DNA from: Acrasis kona | Lineage: Eukaryota > Heterolobosea > Eutetramitea > Acrasida > Acrasidae | Length of the DNA: 64,000 nt | Assembly (NCBI GenBank): GCA_026419775.2 | Contig: JAOPGA020000797.1 | Coordinates: 1-64,000, forward strand | Direction of reading: 5' to 3' | Part shown: positions 1 to 9,255 of the stretch, in pieces | Numbering within the stretch: the first letter of the stretch is position 1 | Layout of the letters: each line of letters begins with the position of its first letter | Program-made: the position numbers and the translations under genes | Notes under the pieces: generated by a model | Database searches by the model: none | Told to the model about the DNA's origin: nothing | Seen by the model: the letters and a program-made list of their open reading frames with translations, nothing else

Positions 1-1428
1 CCACTCACATGGTCNTTTTGGATGTCTCCACTCGTATCTCCAAGTCCCCCAAACCTATACACCCAACAAGATTTAACTTCCCTTCTTCTCTGGATGACCC
101 GGAGCTATATACATCACTATGGAACGATTTTGCTCAACTCGCCGAAAACTACGAGCCCCCGAGTTTGTCATGCCCATCCACTCGCAGCAAGCACATTATT
201 GAACACCTCCTCACCTGTGCTAACTCTACTTTTGGTACTATCGTTGCACCCTCTAAACCCTTCGAAAGCAGACCTATTCGCAAGGCGAGAAAAACGTTAC
301 GTTTTGCTCTGGAGGAACGTGACAACATCCTTAATGATGCGTTTGAGGCAGAATGCAGTGACGCTGGTTTTGTGATTGACCCAGACATAATTACCCCTGC
401 ACTGGATTATGTTGATGTCTTTTAGATACCGTCCACGGTGAACGCAAAAGCAAATTGGCCGACCATATCAGAGGCAGAAATCACAATTACCATGCCAACA
501 AGAAGAAATGGTTCAACGCAATCAACTCTACCACTCGCACTTCCACTCTCTCTGCAGTCCTTGACGACAATGGTTCTATCTCTTATGACCACCGCACTGT
601 ACTGCCCAAAGTACGTCAAGAGTTAGAGAACTTCTACCTCCCAATACCCTCTGATAACCTGCCGCACTATTCCTCCATCGACCCCACCAAGTTTCTCCCC
701 AATGACCTCACATCACTATTAACCAAACCTATTTCCCGTGATGAGATCAATTTAACCCTCTCTACACTTCCCAGCTTTAAAGCCGCTGGTACTGATACAG
801 TTCCTTATGAACTGTGGTCTCACGCTCCTCCAGAAGTTGTTGAAATTTTGATATCCTTATTCAATGAATGCTTAACAACTAAAAGCGTTCCTGATGATTG
901 GAAAAAGGGTAGAATCTGGCTCATCTACAAGAAAGGGTCAGGATATGTTGTTGACAACTACAGGCAGATTACACTACTTAACACCATTTATAAGATTTTT
1001 ACAAAAATTCTTAATAATCGCTTATCTAGTGTATCAGAATCTGCCGGCCTCATCAATGACTCACAAGGGGGTTTCAGACGTAATCGTAGTTGTGTTATGA
1101 AGATCAAAACACTTTTGAATGCCATTGACGATGCAAATACTTATAATCGCCCTATATATGTTTGCACCATCGATTTCTCAAAGGCGTTCGACTCCATTAG
1201 TCACCAGCTGCTTTTCAATGCACTGCGTCGCAAGGGCATTCCAGTTGAATTCATCGACATGATCGCTGGTCTCTACACCAATGCTACCAGCGATGTCATA
1301 ACTGGAATTGGTACCACAGGCCCCTTCAAAGTGGACCGCGGTGTTAGACAGGGTGATATCCTCTCTCCTCTACTCTTCAACTTCTTCATTGATGATTTTG
1401 CTGATGAGATTAACAAGCTAAAACTTGG
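1..1428 (+). mobile_element. LINE-type reverse transcriptase fragment (non-LTR retrotransposon), broken
   Basis: This is the C-terminal part of the linker upstream of RT plus most of the reverse transcriptase fingers and palm of a non-LTR retrotransposon. Visible RT motifs are the fingers segment around 'DNYRQITLLNTIYKI' (about 950-1000), the QGGFRRNRS stretch (about 1066-1092), the first catalytic aspartate block 'IDFSKAFDSI' (about 1168-1200) and the 'RGVRQGDILSPLLFN' block (about 1338-1385). The element stops at about 1428, before the YADD catalytic box. The upstream reading frame ends with TAG at 423-425 and resumes one frame over; one extra T in the T4 run at 420-423 would join them. It is open at the window edge and has an undetermined base at position 15. 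A dead copy is likely. The clade of LINE cannot be named from sequence alone. Confidence 0.85.
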
Positions 1429-1698
1429 GTTGCAGCAAAGGTATGTTTTTGATGCATTTATTTCCAAACCGGTGCCTCTGATAGTCTTCTCAAGATATGT
1501 GAGAAGTGCCTGGAGATGTTCCAAGTTATAAGAGGCAAGAGCAACATCATCAGCGTATAACAAGCTGGAAAGAATCAGAGAGGTATCGTTAGTGAAACGA
1601 TAACCAAGTTTTAGCTTGTTAACCTCATCAGCAAAATCATCAATGAAGAAGTTGAAGAGTAGAGGAGAGAGGATATCACCCTGTCTAACACCGCGGTC
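1334..1698. repeat. 95-bp inverted repeat with 175-nt loop made of two LINE copies
   Basis: The arms are 1334-1428 and 1604-1698. Reading the second arm on the minus strand gives the same sequence with one difference that I can see: GATGAGATT versus GATGAGGTT, an Ile-to-Val change. The loop 1429-1603 is the downstream RT segment of the inverted copy. The order (plus copy 3' end joined to inverted copy 3' end) differs from the head-joined 5' inversion expected from twin priming. It may be a fold-back template-switch product, two tail-to-tail insertions, or an assembly fold-back. Confidence 0.85.
1429..1698 (-). mobile_element. Second LINE RT fragment in inverted orientation, carries the YADD box
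   Basis: Read on the minus strand from 1698, this repeats the RGVRQGDILSPLL block and continues past the point where the plus-strand copy ends. It contributes 'LLYADDVALASYN', which holds the second catalytic Asp pair, and then 'LEINASKTYL', the thumb-side K-containing motif. Together with the plus-strand fragment it would make up a full palm, but the two lie tail to tail, so no single transcript could encode both in frame. Upstream of 1698 on this strand the LINE similarity stops abruptly and a different decayed reading frame begins, so 1698 is probably a junction. It is most likely an inactive fragment. Confidence 0.8.
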
Positions 1699-2484
1699 AT
1701 AAATAGCACTGGGTAGATTACACTCAGATTGTAGTGCATCAGTACCATGAACCATTTCTAAATTTAAAACATGACATACACAGGCAACACGGAAAGAATC
1801 TTTGGCAATTTTACTCTGTCTGATCTCATTAAACTCACGTAACAACTGCACCAACTGCTTTAATATCATGCTTCTTTAAAAGGCTTTGAATAGCTGTATT
1901 GGTTGTATCAGCTAGTTCTCTTTTGGTATTAGATAATCCTAATATTGAAAACCGAGGTTTACTTCCTAAGGTAACATCCCTTTTTAATTGCTTCAATTTT
2001 TTCTCGTCCATTTTACCTAGCTTTACTTTATTTAAAAGAACTTGGATTGCAGACATTTTATTTTGTATTTCAACATCATCAAACTTGATCTCCCTTGTGG
2101 CCAATACTCCTAATAGATGACCAACTGTATTAGATGTAGTGTAATCAAAAGATAGATGAATAAAATTTCTAGATAAAGCAGACTTTACTCTGTTATCTGC
2201 ATGTCAATTATCATCTCTCGGCACATTTCAATCACAGATGCGCATGGTGTGCGATACTCTTTCATGTTTTTGAATGATTCTTGAAAAAACAATTCACGGT
2301 ATAGACGTAGAACCTCTGATGTCTTTTTAACAGAGAGTCGGGCTTTTGATTGAAATAAAAGGACTCGGTGAAGAAAATCCGGACAAAACTGCTTCTTATT
2401 TATTGTTGGTCAAATTGGGACCATATCTTTATATTTGTTGACAATCTTTGACAACTCTGTGTTGGTGATGTGCAATTCCTTCAT
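1699..2484 (-). pseudogene. Decayed CDS of unknown family, possibly a hAT transposase relic
   Basis: A minus-strand coding relic starts at ATG 2484 (MKELHITN...). It is interrupted by an in-frame TGA at 2410-2412 and stops with TAA at 2185-2187. It then resumes in another frame (HADNRVKSALSRNF ... then MATREIKFDDVE) down to a TGA near 1835, and resumes again to about 1699 with RVACVCHVLNLEMVHG. The last segment follows 'GAVVT' by roughly 25 codons, which resembles the spacing and C-x-CH-x-LNL motif of hAT transposases. That assignment is tentative. It abuts the LINE fragment at 1698 with no target-site duplication that I can recognise. At least three disruptions make it non-functional. Confidence 0.4.
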
Positions 2485-2500
2485 TTAAATTCTACAAGTC

Positions 2501-2582
2501 TATTAAATAAATATTAAATAAATAAATAAATATTTAAATAAATAATTAAATAAATAATTAAATAAATAATTAAATAAATATT
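2501..2582. repeat. AT-rich simple repeat (ATTAAATAAATA-like)
   Basis: About 80 bp consist almost only of TTAAATAAATA-type units with slight length variation. This is low-complexity sequence between the decayed transposon CDS and the next repeat region. No coding content is present. Confidence 0.9.
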
Positions 2583-3437
2583 GTTGGGAATTAGCCAAAA
2601 TAAATAATTATACATGTAGAGGACCCAGCAAAACGCATTTGAGGAGGGCACGCAGATATTCCACCTACAAGCAGAGGGCGAGGGATATCAGGACTAGGAT
2701 GGAGTCTCTGAGGGTGGGTCAGGATGCCACGCTGGGATCTCCTTCGAAGAGGAGGACGGAACTGACGGAGGAGATAAGGCAACTAAAACAAGACGGGTTC
2801 ATACCTGGAAGAGTACAAACCCTTCTCAAAATAAAAACAATTCGATCCAATCTCTCTCTTTTTGCAAATGTCAATTGTTTGATGATGGCCGTAAAGTTCG
2901 TTCGATTGTTCTGTATATCTATTGGTGTTCGAGCCATCGCCTAATGCTAATGGAGTGCGTTAACTTGATGGCTACTCAAACATGTAGACAAATAAACAAG
3001 AATACTTTACTAATAATCAGTTAAACTGATTATAAGCCTATTTTTCTGTTGATTGTATGTATCTTGACCGGAGCTTATTTTCTTGTTAATCGTTACGCTC
3101 TATTACCTAGTCGGAGCCTATTTCTGTTAAATCTTTAGGTTGGACTACGTTAACAATATAAATGTCTGTTATGAATTAAATCGTTTTTTTCGAATGTTGT
3201 GTACCTAATATTATATTATTTTACATACAAGCTAGAATTCCGCAAGTAGAGGGCCCAAATTATTTTGTCATCTTACAGCTGGGTTTTCGCATGTAAGGAT
3301 TTTACCCTAATATAAAGGTTTACATACAGCAGGGATTCCGCATGTATTGTTAATTGTATACAGTGGCTGTCTATACGCTATTTATAAATTACAACTCGCC
3401 ATGTGAAGACTGTACTCAGTTCATTCATTATACTACG
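2583..3437. other. Non-coding stretch with degenerate short direct repeats
   Basis: No convincing gene is seen. An open frame at 2639-2944 on the plus strand is basic and lacks recognisable motifs or splice partners. Two sets of degenerate repeats are visible. Three copies of a CGGAGC(C/T)TATTT(T)CTGTT-like unit lie between about 3030 and 3135. Three copies of a TTACA(TA)CAGC...TTCCGCATGTA-like unit lie between about 3220 and 3345. A GTAGAGG(A/G)CCCA motif occurs both near 2616 and near 3246. These could be remnants of a terminal repeat of a mobile element or of subtelomeric repeats. Confidence 0.5.
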
Positions 3438-3686
3438 ATGATGTTAACCCAATCATATCGTTTACCTTTACAAAACGAGCAAAGTTTGGTAATTACGGAG
3501 GAAGAATTTTCGCTGATTGATAGTCATGATGAGAGTCAAGGGGTGGTTATCCCAATTCCCTTAGACGCAGATTTTATGAATGTAATTAAAATAGAAAGCA
3601 CCACTGCAATGCCCTATATCGGATTTAATATTAAGAAGAGGTCTCAGAGAACGTTTGACGAGCTTGTATTTACTCAAACTTTATAA
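3438..3686 (+). CDS. Small hypothetical protein (about 82 aa)
   Basis: An open frame begins with two consecutive ATG codons at 3438 and 3441 and ends with TAA at 3684-3686. The frame stays open upstream to 3354 but without a better start. The product is acidic in its first half (EEEF, SHDES) and ends with a basic KKRSQR stretch. No domain is recognised. It sits between transposon relics and the first clear host gene, so it could be a relic or a chance frame. Confidence 0.3.
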   Translation: MMLTQSYRLPLQNEQSLVITEEEFSLIDSHDESQGVVIPIPLDADFMNVIKIESTTAMPYIGFNIKKRSQRTFDELVFTQTL

Positions 3687-4031
3687 ATTTATTTTTAAAA
3701 GTATTTGTCATACTCCGTTTACACGTTAACGTGTGTAATTCACGTTAACGACGTTATTTTTTATTTGTCACTTGTTATCTTGTAAAGGGAGTTGTTGGAA
3801 GCATCGGATTTGTTGCCACTTTTTATACTTTTAGATATTGATTTATACGATGTGCACTCTTGTCAATTCCATAATTCCATGATGGATTGTATACTTCCAA
3901 TAAAACGTCCTTTATAAGATTGCTCTATTTAGCTGACAGGGTGCAGTTATCTTGAGCACAGTTGCATCTGGTCTCTGTGTCTACTTCTATATTTACAAAA
4001 TAACAGCCAACTGAATCGGACAGTGGCATCG
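3687..4031. other. Intergenic region with a GTTAAC palindrome
   Basis: No gene is seen in this 345-bp stretch. It contains the perfect 14-bp palindrome ACACGTTAACGTGT at 3721-3734, followed at 3741-3750 by a second CACGTTAACG copy. The downstream part is presumably the promoter and 5' leader of the gene starting at 4032. No TATA box or other motif can be assigned with confidence. Confidence 0.5.
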
Positions 4032-5556
4032 ATGAATACCCCACCACGACAACATCCGTCCCCACATGTCAATGATCGATTGTTCCTATGGTTAAAGTTT
4101 TGTAGTGAGTGCAAAAAAATTGGAGCGGACAAATGGTGTTTTAGTGAGCTACTGCAAATATGTAAAGAAATTCACTATTGTTTTGGTACAATATTGCAAA
4201 CAGAAGAACAGGTAACATTCATCATAAAGTGATATTGTCATATTTAGAAAAGGCAAAGATTCCAGTTAATGCAACTCCAACAACAACTATCAAGAAGTGA
4301 TGCCCCATCACAAATACATATTGCAAGGTAAAATATCAATGCAACACTATTGATGACACATCAGCCAACCAGATATATCTGTGGAGCAGCTGCAGCTCCT
4401 ACATAACAGTTTCGATGTCACACAAAATGCCATTAACAATGAATTAAGCGAATATGCGAAGAGCATTTCGCTTTATGTGAAACAAATGTCTAACTCTCTA
4501 CCAGACATGAAGCAATTTTTGCAGCAGCAGCAAGTAAAAATACTCGACGTTAAATTACTCATTATTTCTAGCTTATGGCTGACGCTAACATCCCTGTACC
4601 ATATTTAAATGATAATCCCATCCAATTCTGCTGGCAATCTTTAACTTCGCATCGAGTAAAATTCGATGCCGAAAAGGTTATTTACTCATTATCCACAGCA
4701 TATTATACTTTATTTAATGAGTATGATTTGGATCAAGTATGTGAAACTTTTGAATTGTTATTAATTTTAGTTTTATTACACTGGACTCAATCGAAGCATG
4801 ACATTATCTCTCGACACCTCTATTTTTGAGGACAGTGATGAGGAGAGCGACGATGATTTGCAACAAATCATACCCAAGCGTTTGGACTTTTCGGAGATGG
4901 AAGACTTGACACCAAACACATCCGCTGAAGTATTAAAGCGCAGAGAAAAACCTTCAGCCGTCATCACGTCGTTACTTAGTTCGTTGTCATTTGTTTTATC
5001 CATGTGTGGGTACAATTATTACAGACCCATCATCAGACTCAAGAGGAACGAAGTGATTAAACTAGGTGCCGTAGGAAGTGCTTCATTTGTCATGAGTTGG
5101 ATCGTGATTACATTGTTAGGTCCCTTGTTCTACAAATGGTCCAAGTCACCACGAGTCAACAAGTCACAGTTGACCAAGCAGCAACAGCAACAACCAGTCG
5201 TCAGAACCACTACATGCAAATCACCACAAGACCAAACACAAAAGGAAGTAACACTTTCGTCCATGTTGGAGCGACTCAAACAACAATTCATTACTTTGAT
5301 AAGATTAATCAAGAGACATACTGACTGCATGCTACAGATTGAAATGTTGATTAAAAAGTTGAACGAAAGGCAATTGTTCTTGGATTGTTCGAAGGCTTGC
5401 CTAACTCCTGTCAAGAGGCGACGGAAATCGAAGGATGCTGATTTGGAAAACAAGAATATTGAAGAAGAGTCAACCATTGTTAGTGACATGTTACATCAGG
5501 TCAGTGATGAGTTTTTAACTCTTAACGAAAAAATAAAAAATCTAAAGAATTTGTAA
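4032..5556 (+). CDS. Unknown two-segment membrane protein, five exons (about 459 aa)
   Basis: Exons are 4032-4211, 4248-4327, 4365-4533, 4572-4736 and 4771-5556, joined through introns of 36, 37, 38 and 34 nt; the spliced frame is continuous. The start is the ATG of MNTPPRQHPS. The N-terminal half is helical (HNSFDVTQNAINNELSEYAK, QQQQ). An acidic stretch (FEDSDEESDDDL) follows. Two hydrophobic segments then appear, one near 4960-5020 (ITSLLSSLSFVLSMCG) and one near 5065-5135 (LGAVGSASFVMSWIVITLLG), with a basic loop between them. The C-terminus is a Lys-rich coiled-coil region. No family is recognised. It is probably anchored in an internal membrane with both ends on the same side. The neighbour downstream is the ARL16-like gene, 102 bp away. 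Confidence 0.75.
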
Positions 5557-5658
5557 TCACCATTCTCAATTGAATTATTGTGCGTGTGTAGACGTCGGTG
5601 AGTTACTTCTAATTGGATTGTTGTTCATTCAATCTTTTTTGTAAAAAGTGGCGCGTTC

Positions 5659-6310
5659 ATGTCTGAGTTAACCGCAGATGTTTTGTTGCTTGGGCTTCAG
5701 AATACTGGTAAAACATATCTTATCAAGCAATTAAAGAGTAAGGCAAAGCTTCAGGATGTTCATGATAAGGTCTTTTAAAGGGTGAGGATGTTTCTAAAAA
5801 CTTTTTTGAAATCGTTCCAACCTATGGAGTCAATCTTGACGACTTGGTGAAGACTGGTTCGAAAAAGAAGTCTAGTCGCATAAGAGTTAGAGAGGTAGGG
5901 GGTGGTTTGGTTTTGACATGGAGGCAATACTGGGATGACTGTAAAATGATTGTGGTATGATTTGCAAATGACACCAAATGTTTCTAATCAATAAGTATCT
6001 TATAGACACTTCAAACCCTTCCCAAATGGCGTCATCATGCATCGAAGGGTTAAATCTAATAAAAAGCATTAAAAATAAGCGGTTTCTATTCCTATTAAAC
6101 AAAAGGTAAGCATCGCACAACAATCCCCTTTTAATAAAAAGTGACGCCCCATCGACTTATTCAAAATCCACCTTTGAGAGAATGATAAGATGGAATGATG
6201 TTGTAAAGAACGATTTTGACACACATCAAAGACACAGACTAGACATTATGGAGTGTAGCGCATACGATGGAAACAACTTGAAAGAAGTTATAAACTGGAT
6301 GTTTAGTTAA
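5659..6310 (+). CDS. ARL16: ARL16-like small GTPase, with a probable single-base frameshift
   Basis: Exons are 5659-5954, 5996-6105 and 6142-6310 (introns 41 and 36 nt), for about 191 aa. The P-loop GLQNTGKT lies about 11 residues from the start. The switch region reads VPTYGVNLDDLV, and switch II reads REVGGGLVLTWRQYWDDC with GGG in place of the usual DxxG. The guanine-specificity motif NKSD is split by intron 2, and CSA follows near the C-terminus. The divergent switch II and the PTxGxNL motif match ARL16 rather than other ARF-family members. ARL16 is a divergent ARF-family protein tied to cilia and Golgi traffic. In exon 1 the frame breaks at the T4 run 5773-5776; a fifth T gives ...HDKVFLKGEDV and a CDS length divisible by three. 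Its stop ends one base from the stop of the convergent neighbour. Confidence 0.8.
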
Positions 6311-6311
6311 A

Positions 6312-8627
6312 TTAATTTATTACAGGTAACTTGTTCTCGTCAATATAATCTTCACAACTGCTGCTTCTATTCCTACTATCATTCGTGCTCCGAGCCCTCT
6401 TTAAATCCGGAGTCGTATGAGTGCTAGTCCTCCTAGAATCACTTTTATTTGTTGCAATATCTTCGTCGCTATTATATACATCTTCCATCATCATGGACAA
6501 TGGTGCCTGGAATGTAGCCTCCCTACGTTTTTGACTACCGGTAGCAGGTCCGCCACTACTAGAGGATTTGTACCTGCTGGAATTGCTTGGAGCCGTCTTT
6601 GGAGGCTCTGGAGTCTTTGGTGTGTGTTGGTCGTTAAACACATCAACACCTACATTCCTTAACTTATCCAGGTCAATGCTCAGATTAAGAATGCCATCGT
6701 TATTTGGCATTCCACTCATGATTGCTCTGTGGTGGGTGTGATTAGCGTGTACTAGGGTCATTGGTTGAGACATTGAAATGTGCTCTCTAGTCGTGTTGCG
6801 GTTGTCGGACGAGGGAGCCGTTGTGAGATGTCTGGTGGGTCTAGAGGGCGGTGACTGCCCCGTTTGTTTGCCTCTGGACATGCTCTCGCGTGGAGTGTTT
6901 TCGAGTGGTCTGAAACAACTCAAGCATGTAACTCTTGCATTGTTTTGTTGACTCTCCCTCATTAGATCTCCCCTCGCCACTAACAACGGTGCGGCAGAGA
7001 AATCTAATGTATTGTGTTGACATGATTCACTCCTAGCCGGAGAAGCGCTTATCAGTTCCGAACGATCTGCTTTTTGATTGACTTGATTCTCCAATTGTCT
7101 TAACGCTTCTACCATACGTTCTCCATTACTCTCTCCGAGCACAGTATTCAATTTCTCATTAATGTAATCAAACAAACTGCTTACAAACTTCCTGTCTGCC
7201 TTAAGATCCAAATTCTTCACGTCGGCTTTCACTCTCAAAGCATCCCATGTGGCTTCTCTTGTCAAATAATTGATTTCAAAATATTGTAATGAATTTTCGT
7301 GCTTCGTAAGAATGTCTCTCATGGTCGATATAGTTTCGCTCATTTCAATAGCATTTCTCAAATCAGAGTGCGTTATAGTTTTGGCCAATTGTGTGTTAAT
7401 GTGATTCATGTTGACTTGGGTTTCTTCTCTGGCCGATGAAATCAAATTTTCTGATTTCATCTCTGACTGTACAATATGAGATATAAAATCGGACTTCATC
7501 TGTTTGAATGCAGGTGTGTTCAACAACAAATCAGTGAGCATCGAATTATCATTAGGGGTCACGAAGCTATTCGCTTGTGCAGGTGATGATTTAGCAGATG
7601 GGGCAGGTGCAGGAGGGTTATACACCACTCGGACAGGAGAGGAAGGAGTATTGTTAGAAGCTTTATTTTGAGTGATGGAAGGATTCGTATTGACGGGTAA
7701 CATATTACCGCCTAATTGTTCAGATAAGCTCTGCATATCAAGACCCAACACCTGATACATTACATTAATTTTTTTAAGGTTGCTATCGATTTCCCGTTGT
7801 CTGGACACGAGACCCAACGTGATTTCTCCCTTCATTGACGCAAGAGACTCGACCACGTGTGCTTTGGTAGAAGCTATGGTGAGGGTTTGTTTGGAGGATT
7901 CCACTTGAGCCTCCGATACTTTGGTAAGGCACTGCCTGGTCGTTTGCTTGAGCGATACGATTTCATCTTGTATGGTCAGCTCTGCTTTGCGTATGGAGGA
8001 GCTGTACTGCTTCTCCAATAGAGTTCTTAGTTCCGGCAATTTCACTTCCTAATAAACATGTTAAATTGATAATTGCCAAATGAAATGTACAATTAGATTT
8101 TTTGTGGTATCCCTAAAGTCCACCTCCACTTTGAACACATCCTCTCTAATTTCTCTTTGGAAAGAGCTGAGACGTAGCTCTAGCTTTTCCTTATCGTTGC
8201 GCATTCCGCTTTGGATAGAGTGAAATTCGTGGGCTTGTTTTTCGTAACGAATGTTTGCTTCTACTGCTAGTTCTCTTATACTTCTTTCTATGCTGGCAAC
8301 TTTCTTGTCCTGCTCTATAACTTCCAACTTGAACGCATTCAAATTCTCTTCTATTAGTTGCTTCATTGCCCTCTCTTGTTGTATCCTCTCATCTTCCAAA
8401 TCGAACATTTCTCGAAGTTCAACAATTTTTTTATCTGAAGCTATTTGGTGGGATTCCAAATCGTGCACTCTCTTCTCTAGTAATCTAATGTACGAATCCT
8501 GTAGAGTTTGTTTTTCAGACAATTGTTGAAGCACGCCGAATAGTTTTGTTGTGTTTAATGACACATTGATTGACAATAAATCAGATGTGTTCAGCACTTC
8601 CGCGGTGCTCATACTATCCCGTAGCAC
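6312..8627 (-). CDS. Coiled-coil protein with DUF4795-like region (QRICH2/C16orf96 type), about 757 aa
   Basis: Exons on the minus strand are 8091-8627 and 6312-8048 (intron 42 nt). The start could be MLRDS at 8627 or MSTAE at 8612. The first 270 residues are heptad-rich coiled coil. A Pro/Ser linker follows, then a second coiled-coil block with KADVKNLDLKADRKFVSSLF and NQVNQKADRSEL. About 50 residues later comes a TCLSCFRPL motif, and the tail is Ser/Arg-rich and disordered. The repeated 'KADR' blocks followed by CLxCxRP resemble DUF4795 of QRICH2 and C16orf96; QRICH2 is a sperm-flagellum protein. That link is from pattern memory and is moderate. The gene lies in tandem behind MED22 (74 bp) and converges on the ARL16-like gene with one base between stop codons. 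Confidence 0.65.
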
Positions 8628-8701
8628 TTATCCACCTACACAAAAATAATTGCGCCTTTTACAAAGAATCAATACAACGAACAATGTAAAGGACAGTTTT
8701 A

Positions 8702-9238
8702 TTAAAAAATATTATCAACAGACGTGGCGTTAAATGTTTCATTTTCTTTTGTTCTATTGGCTTTCCTCCGATATTGTTTGGCCTTGTCTTCTCTCGAAGA
8801 GTTCAACCGCTCAAAATCAAAAAGAAGGTATTGTCTCTTGAGTTCGGCAGTTAATTGTAGCAAAGTCTCGCATGAGTGAACAATTTCCGAAGAACACACT
8901 GCTATTTGTAATGCATCTTTTTCATTTTCTGTTTTCTTGTCCACAGTTACATCTTCAAGGTCAATTGCTTCTGATTTTTTATCCCTCCCTCTCCCTTTGC
9001 GATCTTTTTTCTTTTGTCTCTTCTTTTCTCCAATCTACATTGTTATTACGTCGTCGTCATTCATTGTTCGTACTTTGGACGCTTCAACAAGACTTCCAAA
9101 AAGATCAATCAATTTATTTGTTTCCTGGTCCAATAGTTCAAACCGTATTTGTGAAGTCTGTTGAATATCTTTTCCAAGGGTATGTGGTTGAATTTGTTTT
9201 GCCTTGGCAGAAGCTGCTTGTGGCCTTGTATTTTGCAT
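8702..9238 (-). CDS. MED22: Mediator subunit MED22 (Surf5-type), about 165 aa
   Basis: Exons are 9074-9238 and 8702-9034, joined by a 39-nt intron (9035-9073) that removes an in-frame TAG. Mediator transmits activator signals to RNA polymerase II; MED22 is a helical head-module subunit. The product shows the family pattern: an N-terminal helix ending FGSLVEASK, a basic linker (KKRQKKKDRKGRGRDKK), then DALQIAVCSSEIVHSCETLL and QLTAELKRQYLLFDFERLN, matching the conserved 'vraanIvragEsLlkLvsdLK' block of animal MED22. A nested GT...AG pair of only 15 nt is also possible and frame-compatible, but the 39-nt choice fits the other introns. The start codon is only 17 bp from the start of the divergent TPR gene. 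Confidence 0.75.
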
Positions 9239-9255
9239 TCTTTACAAAAACATAG

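Noticed and set aside
1334..1698. Twin-priming 5' inversion of a LINE
   Set aside because: The two copies are joined at their 3' sides, the opposite of the twin-priming arrangement.
2639..2944. 101-aa basic open frame
   Set aside because: No motif, no splice partners and a repeat-rich setting; kept only as part of the non-coding stretch.
5770..5780. 11-nt GT...AG 'intron' in the ARL16-like gene
   Set aside because: Shorter than any spliceosomal intron I know; a missing T in the adjacent T-run explains the break better and adds family-like residues.
9026..9040. 15-nt GT...AG intron in MED22
   Set aside because: A 39-nt intron with the same acceptor also restores the frame and matches the size class of the other introns; a 15-nt intron would be exceptional.
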